This document shows, in pieces, positions 43,601-52,020 of a stretch of 64,000 bases of DNA. Numbering within the stretch: the stretch's first letter is position 1; every line of letters begins with the position of its first letter. Position numbers and translations under genes: made by a program. This stretch comes from Alopecurus myosuroides (taxonomy: Eukaryota; Streptophyta; Magnoliopsida; Poales; Poaceae): positions 34,343,877-34,407,876 of the forward strand of contig CM054061.1 of the NCBI GenBank assembly GCA_028641055.1, written 5' to 3'. Under the pieces are notes generated by a model, which worked only from the letters and a program-made list of their open reading frames with translations, was not told the origin of the DNA and did no database searches.

Positions 43601-43659
43601 ACGGGCTTGATGTGGCTACGGGGTCGCCGGCGAGCGCGGCTGCGAGAGCTCCGCCTCAT
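40606..43659 (-). CDS. LINE1 ORF1: Pro-rich nucleic-acid-binding protein with two zinc knuckles
   Basis: A 1,017-residue frame, long for an ORF1. An Arg/Pro-rich N-terminus precedes a globular segment (VAVFVVRDPADRPVNKFVVA, FAGVLFRFRRALAVC). Then come two CX2CX4HX4C knuckles (CYRCLSRRHLLREC, CLLCKVSGHRANDC), a long Pro-rich linker, a second globular segment (FVHEGYVALSLVAYPLEHWN, YERFCCIPQVLHV) and a Ser/Ala-rich tail. Binding of LINE RNA is inferred from the knuckles. The ATG lies 24 nt from the element's 5' end. Base composition is strongly GC-rich. The 540-codon frame on the opposite strand is rejected. Confidence 0.88.
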   Translation of the reverse strand: MRRSSRSRARRRPRSHIKPVPVASAGEGDTKSQDHTPPPGICGPVPPRSDGRGASPASGAPAAVASVPFVPATAPRGSTSPPVAPPSAARRYSSHPTPCRPTSPRVLPPSWLTAPEAGPGKVSPRAFRRVFSKRPGEIFAARIRRRFASPVCSWPHPSPSCVPVAVFVVRDPADRPVNKFVVANGLTYLFSSFSDRFRAEEVAPGVFRTTVASPQVAAALLRRRAFVFAGVLFRFRRALAVCPQRSDVQTAPLTWAFGQLTFPHPDAESSFPHLPLTFGARCPTPATRAAPTAARPARSTSAVSPPPQLSASPEPRGEKSPPPLATSPRADPAFQSFPPSDLDRTGRTWVDIARALKSNPSPFTPLRLENSSTPASPPAPLRPPFNFHRRCYRCLSRRHLLRECRDPITCLLCKVSGHRANDCPDNPARGRSAPPAAMADRRRPSYPDITPPPRRHPPSNRFPVTPHPFAPAAAPAQPPPPPPPPPATAQPPPSGCFSPISHFDLGGASSDGGSTESDLPHGFVHPAHLDVYMPPVDMHAFEQFGFAYVDPEATSPGPLVQEALFLQVPLGMEARTATSAHGTTLVRFRTPASRAFAVEESPFQVQEHSVFFERHEDAPNRFRFVHEGYVALSLVAYPLEHWNRPHIRASVVGIGNPMEIAEICMAGNEFISVLVVCKYERFCCIPQVLHVKNADGDATAVTVKRLRRWTFDQGAAPPPPPPPPHGPGGGPPGGPSDGPRGPPGGPGGPPRGPSRSAAFSMPGLLMPLGAAGTPGAGSSRGRQPAVVEEEYLLVPDASGAEGEPFASITEGGIHGEPEVEVAACDTFFHLFVRGASGAGYFRVPRRLACSDSHGPRGLAHVNLASGAVGVIDKITAVRGTGTVVSVDVLADAVVSEAPATQAPSLAAQPPCPARADGGDSLCAVVPASRGKRPAAEAPAPARASARLKERAPAVFHSMLDRAVALKNSKMGDGSRARDAPPPLSALEIRAIVAACQLPQDAADDVNDALLVPNGANE

Positions 43660-43683
43660 TCCTGGTGCCTAACGGTCGTTGCC

Positions 43684-44086
43684 AACAGAGGGAAATTCAT
43701 TGTATATCTGTCCTCAAAGTGTTCACGCAAGCCAAACTTCCACTACCAACTTCATGCGCCGAGAGAAAAGTTCCACTCGTTGGATGCTAGCTGAGCAGAT
43801 CTCACTCAACATGTGATGATGCGATCCATTCTCCAACGACATCCCTAGGTCTAGCCACACCTATGTACCACCCATGTCACCCACCTCTCCACACGTGTGC
43901 AGACATGACAGAACTATGCTGAACCAATGGCATCAAAGATTCCTCTCTCTTTCTTGTCGGTACAGACGGCAAGCTCAGCTCACTGCACTGCCTTAAATAG
44001 GTCCAAACTCATCACCTTTAAACCATCTCCATGCACACTTCTCGCCCTTTGAAGAGCACAAAACACACCTCACAATGTGCAGTCTG
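43684..44086 (+). promoter_or_regulatory. Promoter-proximal region of Lhcb copy A
   Basis: A G-box core CACGTG (43892-43897), a CCAAT box (43924-43928) and a TATA-like TTAAATAG (43993-44000, 94 bp before the ATG) are present. The same three sites occur at the same TATA-to-ATG spacing in copy B. G-box and CCAAT motifs are common in light-regulated Lhcb promoters. LINE1 separates this part from the distal upstream region. Confidence 0.6.
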
Positions 44087-44936
44087 ATGACAACCACCAC
44101 CATGTTCCTCTCCTCTTCGGTTTTTGCCGACACGGCGGTAAAGAATGTGGTGTCATATGCTCTCTTCGGTGAGGCCCGTGTCACCATGCGCAAGGCTGCG
44201 ACGCAGGCCAACCAAATTTGCTCGAGCTGCCCGTGGTATGGTGTATACCGTGTGCTCTACCTTGGCCCGCTTTCCGACGAAGCCCCAATCTATTTGACTG
44301 ACAAGTTCCCCGACGACTATAGGTGGGACACTATTGGGCACTCGGCTGACCCCGAGATCTTCGCCAAGAACCATGAGCTGGAGGCGATGATCCGCTATCG
44401 GTGGGATATGCTCGGTGCGCTCGGTGGCGTCTTCCCTAGCCAACTTGCCTGATGTCGTCAAGTTTGGCGAGGCTCTCTAGTTCAAGGTCGGTTCCCAAAT
44501 CTTCAGCAAGGGTGGTATTGACCACCTCCGAAACCCCAACCTCGTGCACGCGCAGAACATCCTTGCTATCTGGGTTTGGTAGGTTGTGCTAAATGGAGCC
44601 GTCGAGGGAATCCTCATTGCCGGTGGCCCTCTTGGTGAGATAGTCAACCCACTCTTCCCCAGTGGAAGATTTGACCCCCTCGGCCTTGCCGATGACCACG
44701 AGGTGTTAGTGGAGCTCAAGATCAAGGTGATCAAGAATGGACTCCTCGTCGTGTTCTCCATGTTTGGCTGCTTCGTGTAGGCTATCGTCGCCAGTAAGGG
44801 CCTGCTTGAGAACCTCCCTGGCCACATCACTGGCCATGTCAACAACAATGCATGGGCGTTTGCCACCAACTTTGTTCCTCATAAGCGAAGAGTGCATGAG
44901 GCTCAAGCTATAGTTGTATCAATTGTACTCACGTGA
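44087..44936 (+). pseudogene. Lhcb1-like chlorophyll a/b-binding protein pseudogene, copy A
   Basis: The parent gene encodes a PSII light-harvesting antenna protein of the thylakoid. The start [11 protein letters not shown] at 44087 and the blocks [92 protein letters not shown] and [13 protein letters not shown] cover a full-length Lhcb1. Lesions are a +1 frame change after about 44449 (TGA 44450-44452) and in-frame TAG at 44478, 44580 and 44778, plus loss of the normal stop (CGA for TGA) that extends the frame to 44936. Several chlorophyll-ligand neighbourhoods are altered (for example [13 protein letters not shown]). It is intronless, as usual for Lhcb1. Confidence 0.93.
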
Positions 44937-46216
44937 AATTCGCGCAGTTCTGTTTGAATTGTACTAGCATGATGTAAATTATGATGATTATTTGCGAATA
45001 AATGCCACTTTATGAAGCTCTTTGTGCAATTTGATTTTTCACGATAGAAAATTTTAATTGTTTCACGTATCCATAATTCGGAGAGGCCTGCTCATTCACC
45101 TTTTTTGGAAGAAAGAAAAAACAAGAGAACCATTTCATTTTTAATTTACATGTAATGTTCTTCCAATTTTCGAATTGTATTTGAGTAACTTTTGCATATA
45201 TATGACATTAAACCATGCAACAAATATTTATATCCAGATCCAGTTTGCAGTTTGGGTAATAGAAAATAAAGCATAAAAAGCAATGTTATTAGCGGTAATT
45301 ACCGGAGTTTACAATACATTCACCACAATACATAATTAACTTTTGGTCTCTTGATAAGCATAGTGAATTTCCGTTTGATTTTTTTTTTACACGGTAGACA
45401 CATATCACATCATTTTCGGAAGTTGCATTTGGCGTCCGAGTAGAAAACATAGGCCCTTGCAACGTAGTTCAATATTGTTTTTTTTAGGGCTATCCAATAC
45501 TGTTGTGTGGACACAGATCGCAGAGCATATGTGACTCTCTGCGACAACTCCAAGAGGACAAACATGTTTTACAGAAAACATATTCTAAAGGGACGCACTG
45601 CTTTTGCCAAAAATAATAATCCCTCTGTCTCATATTAAGTGTCGTCAAAATGAAAGAAAATTGGATGTATCTAACACTAAAAAATGTCTAGATACATCTA
45701 TTTTTATTCAGTTTTACGGCACTTAATGTGATACGAAGAGAGTACTAGGCACTTTAATGTTTAGAAGTGTATCACACCAATCATTGGATGTTAGGATTTC
45801 TCGGTATGAAAGGTAAGTTTTCTCCTACTCTTATCAGCCGTAGATCACTGGGAGCTACTCCTAGCTACTTTAAGGTAAGCATAAAAATAATTTAGCATTT
45901 GGAGCCCGGGCAGCCGCCCAAGCATGCCGGGTTGAAGCTCCGCAACTGAAGGCAATGCCGTCAGCGTAGCTCAAAATAGAGCTAGGCGGACCAACACTTG
46001 GAGATGTTGCTCGCTCCTGCACTACTACACGCCAGCTCATTCGCGCGCCTCGGTTGAGTCTTCCCATAGATTCTGCAAGGTTTCAGACATTTAATTGGTT
46101 GTGCACCTTGGCGCTCTGGCCTAGGTGATTCTGATGTGCTAGATGCAGCTCGATCCACGACATGCATGTCTCTTCGCGGCTGCTGATCGACTTCACCGAC
46201 GTGTCCACGAGCATGA
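44937..46216. other. Spacer between the two Lhcb copies
   Basis: AT-rich and non-coding. It contains a Stowaway MITE at 45619-45742. A short extra copy of the motif that begins each upstream region (TCGGTATGAAAGGTAAGTTT) lies near 45800-45866, so the duplication history is more complex than one event. Confidence 0.6.
45619..45742. mobile_element. Stowaway-like MITE
   Basis: The ends CCCTCTGTCTCATATTAAGTG and the complement of CACTTAATGTGATACGAAGAG form imperfect inverted repeats of the Stowaway type. TA lies at both borders (45617-45618, 45743-45744). No coding capacity. Confidence 0.75.
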
Positions 46217-47459
46217 TACCGCCAGTAGTGGGGGGTAACTCGATATGAAAGGTAAAGTTTTCTCCTACTCTAATCAGCCGTAGATCACTGGGAGCTACTT
46301 TTGCTACTTTATTTGGGCGTACGTGGAGGTACCGACACCTTCCGAGCTAGTATATATACGCTATAAAAGTTATTATGATCAGAAGGGAAAAAATCGAACT
46401 AGCACCTAATTCACCGCGTAGCAAGTTTTGCATTACAAGGGAAAAAATCTAATGCGTATATGGTGCAACCCGTAGGCAAGACTTTGCATCCGCCCGGGCG
46501 GTGGGTGCCTGCTGGCTTGGGTAGAGAGATGATAGGTAACCGATTTATGCCGCAGGGAACGAAAATAGAATCCCATCTATATTGGACTATACCCGTGCAG
46601 TGCATGCATAGAGGATGGACTGAAAGTTCATGGTTGGTGAGGGCAGTACACGGTCATGATGTGGAAAGCGATTCCAAATCTGCACCCCGATCGATCGTGT
46701 CCGTACATCGTGAGTCCGTGACTGCTCTAGGTGCTACGGACCGGTCGATTAGTTGTCTAGCTGACGTCCATGCATGCGGCCTCATCTTTTCACCATACGC
46801 GCGCGGTTCTTGCTGAAAATAAAGCTTGCGACCTCGCCTTTTTCCACATAGGTATGCGTTCGAGATAAATTACCCTATAGATTGAGCACCGTGTTGCCGG
46901 TAGTTTGTAGTACTTAATGTGTTTCTATGCAGGGAGCACCTTCTTTTAAAGTTCACACGTAAGATGCATTAATTTCTTAAGCGATGTCTCGGTCTGGAAA
47001 ATGGCTTAATTGTAGCAGTACAATGAAAGACACCTCTTATTTACTCTAGTAGTAGTACAAAATTTATATGTTCTCCAATTTTCAGTGCCAATATGGAAAC
47101 AGAGGGAAAAGCATTCTATATACTATGTCCTCAAATTGTTCACGCAAGCCAAACTTCCACTACCAACTTCATGCAGAGAGAAAAGTTCCACTCGTTGGAT
47201 ACCGAGCAGATCTCACTCGTTGTCTAGCCACAACAATGTACCACCCATGTCACTCACCTTTCCACACGTGTGCAGACATGACAGATCTCTGCTGAACCAA
47301 TGGCATCAAAGGTTCCTCTCTCTATCTTGTCTGTACAGATGGGAAGCTCAGCTCAGTGCACTGCCTTAAATAGGTCCAAACTCATCACATTTGAACCATC
47401 TCTACGCACACTTCTCGAATTTTGAAGAGCACAAAACACACCTCACATTTTGAAGTTTG
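46217..47459 (+). promoter_or_regulatory. Upstream region of Lhcb copy B
   Basis: It is collinear with 29089-29938 and 43684-44086 of copy A, without the LINEs, so it shows the pre-insertion state. The same sites are present: CACGTG (47265-47270), CCAAT (47297-47301) and TTAAATAG (47366-47373), again 94 bp before the ATG. Confidence 0.75.
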
Positions 47460-47472
47460 ATGACAACCACCA
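47460..47472 (+). pseudogene. Lhcb copy B, first four codons
   Basis: ATG ACA ACC ACC followed by A is the start of copy B. It is cut here by the copia element, whose 5-bp duplication CACCA is 47468-47472. The gene resumes at 60529. Confidence 0.9.
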
Positions 47473-47540
47473 TGTTAACTAACAGGCTAGATACGGCTAG
47501 TTAGGTAACACCGTGCAGAGTACTTTCACTAGTGGAAACA

Positions 47541-47735
47541 GTGCCTTTTGTCCCGGGTCGTAAGGGCCAGTTGTCCCGGTTGTGCAACCGGGATGGGCTG
47601 GCCGGGACAAATGGCCCTCCCATTGGTCCCGGTTGTGACAGGACTCGGGATGGTAAGGATAGGCCACGTGGCGAACCTGGGCCAGGGAGTTCGTCCCGGT
47701 TCGTTCAAGGGACCGGGATGGATACTTTTTTGACA
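47541..47735. repeat. E5 left subterminal repeats (GTCCCGGTT)
   Basis: Direct and inverted copies of TTGTCCCGGTT / AACCGGGA(C/T) run through this stretch, matching 55610-55830. Confidence 0.85.
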
Positions 47736-47769
47736 AAAAAATATATATAATCGTTCAATTTCCGCGTCC

Positions 47770-48005
47770 AGGCCCACGTCTTTTGGGCTCCTGTCTCCCA
47801 ATCCCGAGCCGGCCTCCCCTTCCCCAACCGCGTCCAGGCCCACGTCTTTTATTAAGCCCACTGGTCACATTTTTTTGTCAAAAGGGCCCACTGGCCCGCG
47901 TCTTTTGTTATGGTCAGTCAACGGTTCGAAGGGCCCACTGGCCAGCGTCTTTTATTATGGTCAGTCAATGGTTCGAAGGGGCCACTGGCCAGCGGCCGTT
48001 GGCTG
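47770..48005. repeat. Short tandem repeats before the Pro-rich gene
   Basis: Two to three imperfect 50-60 bp units share GGCCCACTGGCC, GCGTCTTTT and TATGGTCAGTCAA. They lie in the region that would hold the promoter of the 48299 gene. Confidence 0.7.
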
Positions 48006-48298
48006 GCTCGCCTGCTCCCTTAAATTAAGACCACAGGACGGTCAAAGGGCCACTGTCGCCTCGTCTTCCCGCCCCGCCTCGGCTTCCCGCGCCCCCGCTT
48101 CCCCACGCGCGCGTGCCACAGCTGCAACCGCCGCCCACGCCTCGGCTCCTGCCCGCATTCATGGCCGCCTGCAACCGCCGCCACGTTCAGCCCGCCGGTT
48201 GGCATGCCAGCCCACCCCGAGTCCTTTTTAAAGGCCCCCCGCCGCCCGTACAACCCATCCACCCCGGCCGCGCCCAAGGCAGAGCAACCATAGCCACC

Positions 48299-49366
48299 AT
48301 GTCCCGCTGGTTCGGCAGCGGCTCCGGCAAGCGCCCCAGGAACGACCACGAAGGCTCCTCGAGCGGCGCCGGCCGCGTCCCACCACCGCCGGCGGAGGCC
48401 TTCGGCTACGGCCCTGGAGGTGTCCGCCTCGGCGGGGCGCCGCGCGTCCCCGCGCCACCTCCGGCTGCACGCCCGCCGCCCAGCGCCGCGCCCAAGGGCA
48501 AGAGGTTCCGCCGGTACGTCCGGGGGGATGAGGCCGAGTGGCACTGGAACAACGCCACGCCGGTGTTCTATGCTGACGTCCACCTCCCGGACGGCTGGCA
48601 CCTGAACCCCCAGCGGATCCCTGTGCCGCCGGTCCCGACCGGCCAGGCGCTGCTCGAGGAGATCGACCGCCGGCGCGCGCTCCTGCCGGCCCCCGTCCGC
48701 AGGGAGCGCGCGTACGCGCGCAGCTCCCCCTACTGGGCCGCCTGGCTCGAGCAGGAGCACGAGCAGCGCCGGCGCTCCTTCATCCCCGCCCCCCACGAGG
48801 TGGACGTCGCGGACTACCCGCCGCCACCGCCCGGCCGGGAGAGGGAGCTGTGGCTCCTGGAGGACATCCCGGAGGACTTCTCCGGGGAGGAGGACCCCGT
48901 GCTCCGGGCCGCCATGGAGGAGGCCTGCGAGGCCTCCCGCCGCTCACTCGTCGAGGACGAAATCAAGCGGTAGGAGCGGGTCGTGGCCGCCGCCGCCGCC
49001 GACGCCGCCGCCATGCCGCCGCCGCCGTCCCCTAACGAGCCTACCCCCTGGTGGCAGCAGATGTACGCCGACTGGGAGGCGTCCGAGGACAAACCACCGC
49101 ATCAGCCGCTCCCCCCAGGCCTGGAGTACGGCATGTCCTGGGCCTGGACCGGCGGCGCTTGGGCGCCGGAGCAGGAGGAGCTGCCCCCACCACCACCGCC
49201 GCAGGAGGCGCTTCCCCCGCCACCGATGTACGCGCCTCCGATGCCCCCGATGCCTCCACCCCCGGCGAGCCCGGCCCAGCCGCCTGCCCACCTGTGGAAG
49301 CCGCCCCCTACCAGTGCATCTCCTCCGACGAGGAGGACGACTAGATCTGTGCGCCCCCTAGACTAA
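48299..49366 (+). pseudogene. E5-encoded Pro-rich protein of unknown function (GW / IPVPPVP family), with an internal stop
   Basis: The ATG at 48299 has a good plant context (GCCACCATGTC). The first 224 codons end in TAG at 48971-48973; the same frame continues without break to 49366 (WWQQMYADWEASEDKPP, then Pro-rich), so the TAG probably replaces a sense codon. No named domain is recognised. Residues about 90-107 (PDGWHLNPQRIPVPPVP) match the E4 protein. Downstream are EIDRRRALLP, an Arg/Glu helix and an acidic DIPEDFSGEEDP segment. Near 49300 a second frame offers an acidic tail (ISSDEEDD) that looks more natural, so a frameshift is possible. The N-terminus is basic (GKRPRNDH), possibly a nuclear signal. 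Confidence 0.6.
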
Positions 49367-49682
49367 GCTACCCCCCCCCCAAGAAAACGGCCGGCCACCT
49401 GTGGCCGCGCCGCCGCCCCCTTTAATTATGCAAGTCCGGCCGGCCGCCTGTGGCCGCGCCGCCCCTACCTATGTAAGCAAGGCCCCTGGCCCCCTTTTTT
49501 AATATAAAGTTGTGTGCCCAAGCCTACCGTGTCCCTAGCCCATCCCCGCCGGCGATCCGCCGGCGGGATCTGTCTACTCGTTCCCGCCGCCGGCAGGGCT
49601 TCGCCGAGCCATGTCCACTCGTACCCGCCGCCTGGGGTGTTCGTTCGGCCTGGAGAGAGGGCCGCGATTTTTATACACCTGT
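49367..49682. other. GC-rich 3' flank of the E5 Pro-rich gene
   Basis: There is no gene. Two copies of a CTGTGGCCGCGCCGCC-containing segment (about 49397 and 49450) are seen. The rest looks like a 3' untranslated region. Confidence 0.5.
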
Positions 49683-49768
49683 GCCTATAGTCCCGGCCCG
49701 TGCCACCAACCGGGACTAGAGCCCCTTTGGTCCCGGTTGGTACCACGGCCCGGGACCAAAAACTAATT
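49683..49768. repeat. Internal cluster of E5 subterminal-type repeats
   Basis: Copies of TAGTCCCGG, CCGGGACTA and TTTGGTCCCGGTTGG lie well inside E5, between the plus-strand and minus-strand gene blocks. This is analogous to the internal cluster of E2 at 5155-5332. Confidence 0.75.
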
Positions 49769-50005
49769 TCGAATTTCGGTGCACCCCTGCGCGCCCAAAA
49801 TTTTTTAGCGCCAAAATTTGAAAAGGGTTAAGTTTGCACATTAACAACTTCTATATACTTTCAAATTTGACAAAAATTCCAACATGAAAAATGCTAGAAT
49901 TTGCAAAACTAATTTAAATCCATTTTTCGTTTAACTAAATAATTATTCTAACTATTGAAACTATTAATTATTTTTTCATTTGTATATAATTTGAATATAA
50001 AAATG
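49769..50005. other. AT-rich segment of E5
   Basis: No coding sequence. It lies beyond the stop of the minus-strand DRM-like gene and so may serve as its 3' flank. Confidence 0.4.
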
Positions 50006-51172
50006 TTACAATTTTTTATTTCTCTCGTGATCTTCCGAGTTAGTCCAGAGCATACAAGGCATCCTGGGTGATTTATATAAAGTTCGACAAAGCGAGTTGT
50101 ACCTTATTGACACGGTGAATTTGAGATCTTCGTCTACAACAGAAAAACCATAGTTTTCCTTCGAAGGTTTACTCTGCGCATCCACACGTATTTTCCCTTT
50201 ATCCCGACCCCCGCTTGAAAACATAGTAACTTCCGTGTACGCGGCAAGCCGCAGCGGGAGCATCAGACTTGTTGTAGATGACTTAACGGCTTTCAAGATT
50301 CTAGAATAGTGGTAGAATAAAGCAGGTTGCTCGCCCTCCAGACCCCCAATCACAAAGTCAAAGCGACCATATCTAGCAATAAATGATGCAATTCTATCAT
50401 TAGTGAGAGACTTCACGTCGGCAATCTCAATTAAAGTGCCAGTTTGTGTCTGATCCCACCAACCCCTCAGAATCCTCCTATTAACTTCACCTATCTCAAC
50501 TGAAATCATTGTCTTCATGTGGATGCCAAGCCTGTGCAAAGCTATCTCTCCTCCTCCAATACCGGAGAATAAGGACACCACATTAACACCATTGGGAAAC
50601 ATGTTCTTCAACACCGACAAGTGGCAACCCACAGTATCAATTTGGAATGAATTGCCAAGAGATTTGTACCTCTCTCTCTTGGCGACTCCCCTTGTGTGGT
50701 TTCTTGGGAGACCGAGTAAAAATTCCATCTCATCTGGCTCTAGAGGGGCAACCTTGTTCTTTCCAACCCAAACAAGGTTCCATCTTCTGCACTCGTCCAT
50801 AACATACCTCTGAACAGTTAGAGGTGGTGGATTACTTGAGCCTGCAAGAGTACGTTCGATCTGTTTTATCAGAATTGGACTTGCCACACGGGTTTGCAAG
50901 CAATCGAGCTGCTTTCTAGGATCCCAGGAAGGCCACCAGTTCTCATAATGAGGGAATGCCTCAAATATGGTCTTTGGAGCGAGAGGAAGGAGACGTGACC
51001 TATTCTCAATTGGCAAATTATGGATGTAGCCTCTTTCTTGAGCAGCTGCATAGAAGTGCTTAGAATCCACAAACTCCGGCTCTATGTCATACAAATTTCT
51101 GGAAATTTCCACCCATACACTTTTTGGAGCTAGGGCCTCATTTTCATAGTAGAAGTAGGGTGGCTTGTTCAT
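50006..51172 (-). CDS. DRM-type DNA cytosine methyltransferase domain captured by E5, catalytic motif missing
   Basis: An intact 388-residue frame. DRM enzymes do RNA-directed de novo cytosine methylation and carry permuted motifs, and that order is visible: IEPEFVDSKHFYAAAQERGY (31-50), WVGKNKVAPLEPDEMEFLLG (135-154), motif X SLGNSF (171-176), then motif I SLFSGIGGGEIALHRLG (200-216) and DQTQTGTLIEIADV (240-253). At 271-280 FDFVIGG runs straight into LEGEQPALF. In active DRM2 a stretch with the catalytic Pro-Cys lies between GG and LEG, so it has been lost or was absent in a DRM3-like donor. UBA domains are absent, and residues after about 300 no longer resemble DRM. DRM genes have introns but this copy has none, suggesting capture from a spliced copy. 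Enzymatic activity is not expected. Confidence 0.88.
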   Translation of the reverse strand: MNKPPYFYYENEALAPKSVWVEISRNLYDIEPEFVDSKHFYAAAQERGYIHNLPIENRSRLLPLAPKTIFEAFPHYENWWPSWDPRKQLDCLQTRVASPILIKQIERTLAGSSNPPPLTVQRYVMDECRRWNLVWVGKNKVAPLEPDEMEFLLGLPRNHTRGVAKRERYKSLGNSFQIDTVGCHLSVLKNMFPNGVNVVSLFSGIGGGEIALHRLGIHMKTMISVEIGEVNRRILRGWWDQTQTGTLIEIADVKSLTNDRIASFIARYGRFDFVIGGLEGEQPALFYHYSRILKAVKSSTTSLMLPLRLAAYTEVTMFSSGGRDKGKIRVDAQSKPSKENYGFSVVDEDLKFTVSIRYNSLCRTLYKSPRMPCMLWTNSEDHERNKKL

Positions 51173-52020
51173 CCTCTAGAGTCGATGTCAGTCCTGGCTG
51201 CTTGTCCATCCTCTAGAGTCTGCTCTGCTCTGCTCTACTGCTCCTTGTGGCTTTGTGAACTTATGGTTTGATTTGAGAATTTCAAAACTTTGATTTGATA
51301 ATCTTTTGGCCGGAAGCACCTAGCAATATCTTTTAAACCTTGTTTCTCTCCATATGCTATTTGTACTTCTCATCGGCTCTAATGTTTCTCTACCTGATTC
51401 TACTTCTCCTCTGCCTAGTTTGGGTTGTTTATGGTGGTTAACTCCAATGAATAACAATAGAGGCCTGCCATAATCACTTGTTCTATACCGTGTGTCAACA
51501 CATACTACATCTCGAAAGTAGTTATAATCCTGCAATATCTGTCAGGATGGTATCCGTACTATCACTTCGAAATGTTCCTGCAATATCTGCCTACAGTTAT
51601 CTCATACTCGGATATGGGTCATAGTTGTCAGCTTTTTACCGGTCAATACAAAATACTGATCAAACAGAACTATATGATCATGTATTCCACGCTTATTATT
51701 ACACATCACCAACATACGGAGGAGAGAGAAACAGAAAAGTGGGTGGGTGTGTGCCGCTGGTTGGAATAATAATGAAGTCAGACTGGTCATAGTTGTCAAG
51801 CACTCAATGCTTGCCAGCTTTTGACCGATCAATACAAATTATTGGTCAAACTTGCACCTACTCCATTCATAATCACATAATATGTATAAATATCGTTTTG
51901 GCTAACAAAATCTCGTTCATACTACGTTATAAGAACTATGATCATGTATTCCACGTTTATTATTACACATCACCAACAACATCCCTATCTAGTCTTCTGA
52001 ATTTTCTTCGTGTCCCTTGC
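51173..52020. other. E5 spacer between the DRM-like gene and Tnp2
   Basis: No gene is supported. CATCCTCTAGAGTC occurs twice (about 51170 and 51208), and ACTGGTCATAGTTGTCA resembles GGGTCATAGTTGTCA 170 bp earlier. Both genes read leftward, so this would hold the promoter of the DRM-like gene; no TATA box stood out. Confidence 0.45.

Larger units (their letters stand above)
36657..43683 (-). mobile_element. LINE1: near-full-length LINE on the minus strand
   Basis: A roughly 7.0-kb element is flanked by AACAGAGGGAAATT (36643-36656 and 43684-43697), with a T-run on the plus strand marking the poly(A) side. Both ORFs are open. The 5' leader is only 24 nt, so the element may be slightly 5'-truncated. 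Its 3' UTR contains a G-run of 11. It belongs to a different LINE lineage from LINE2: it lacks an RNase H domain and has a Pro-rich ORF1 with two zinc knuckles. Confidence 0.92.

Noticed and set aside
44075..44452. A functional Lhcb or short Lhcb-like protein at copy A
   Set aside because: The frame covers only the N-terminal half, and the rest of the gene continues in another frame with three stops, some shared with copy B.
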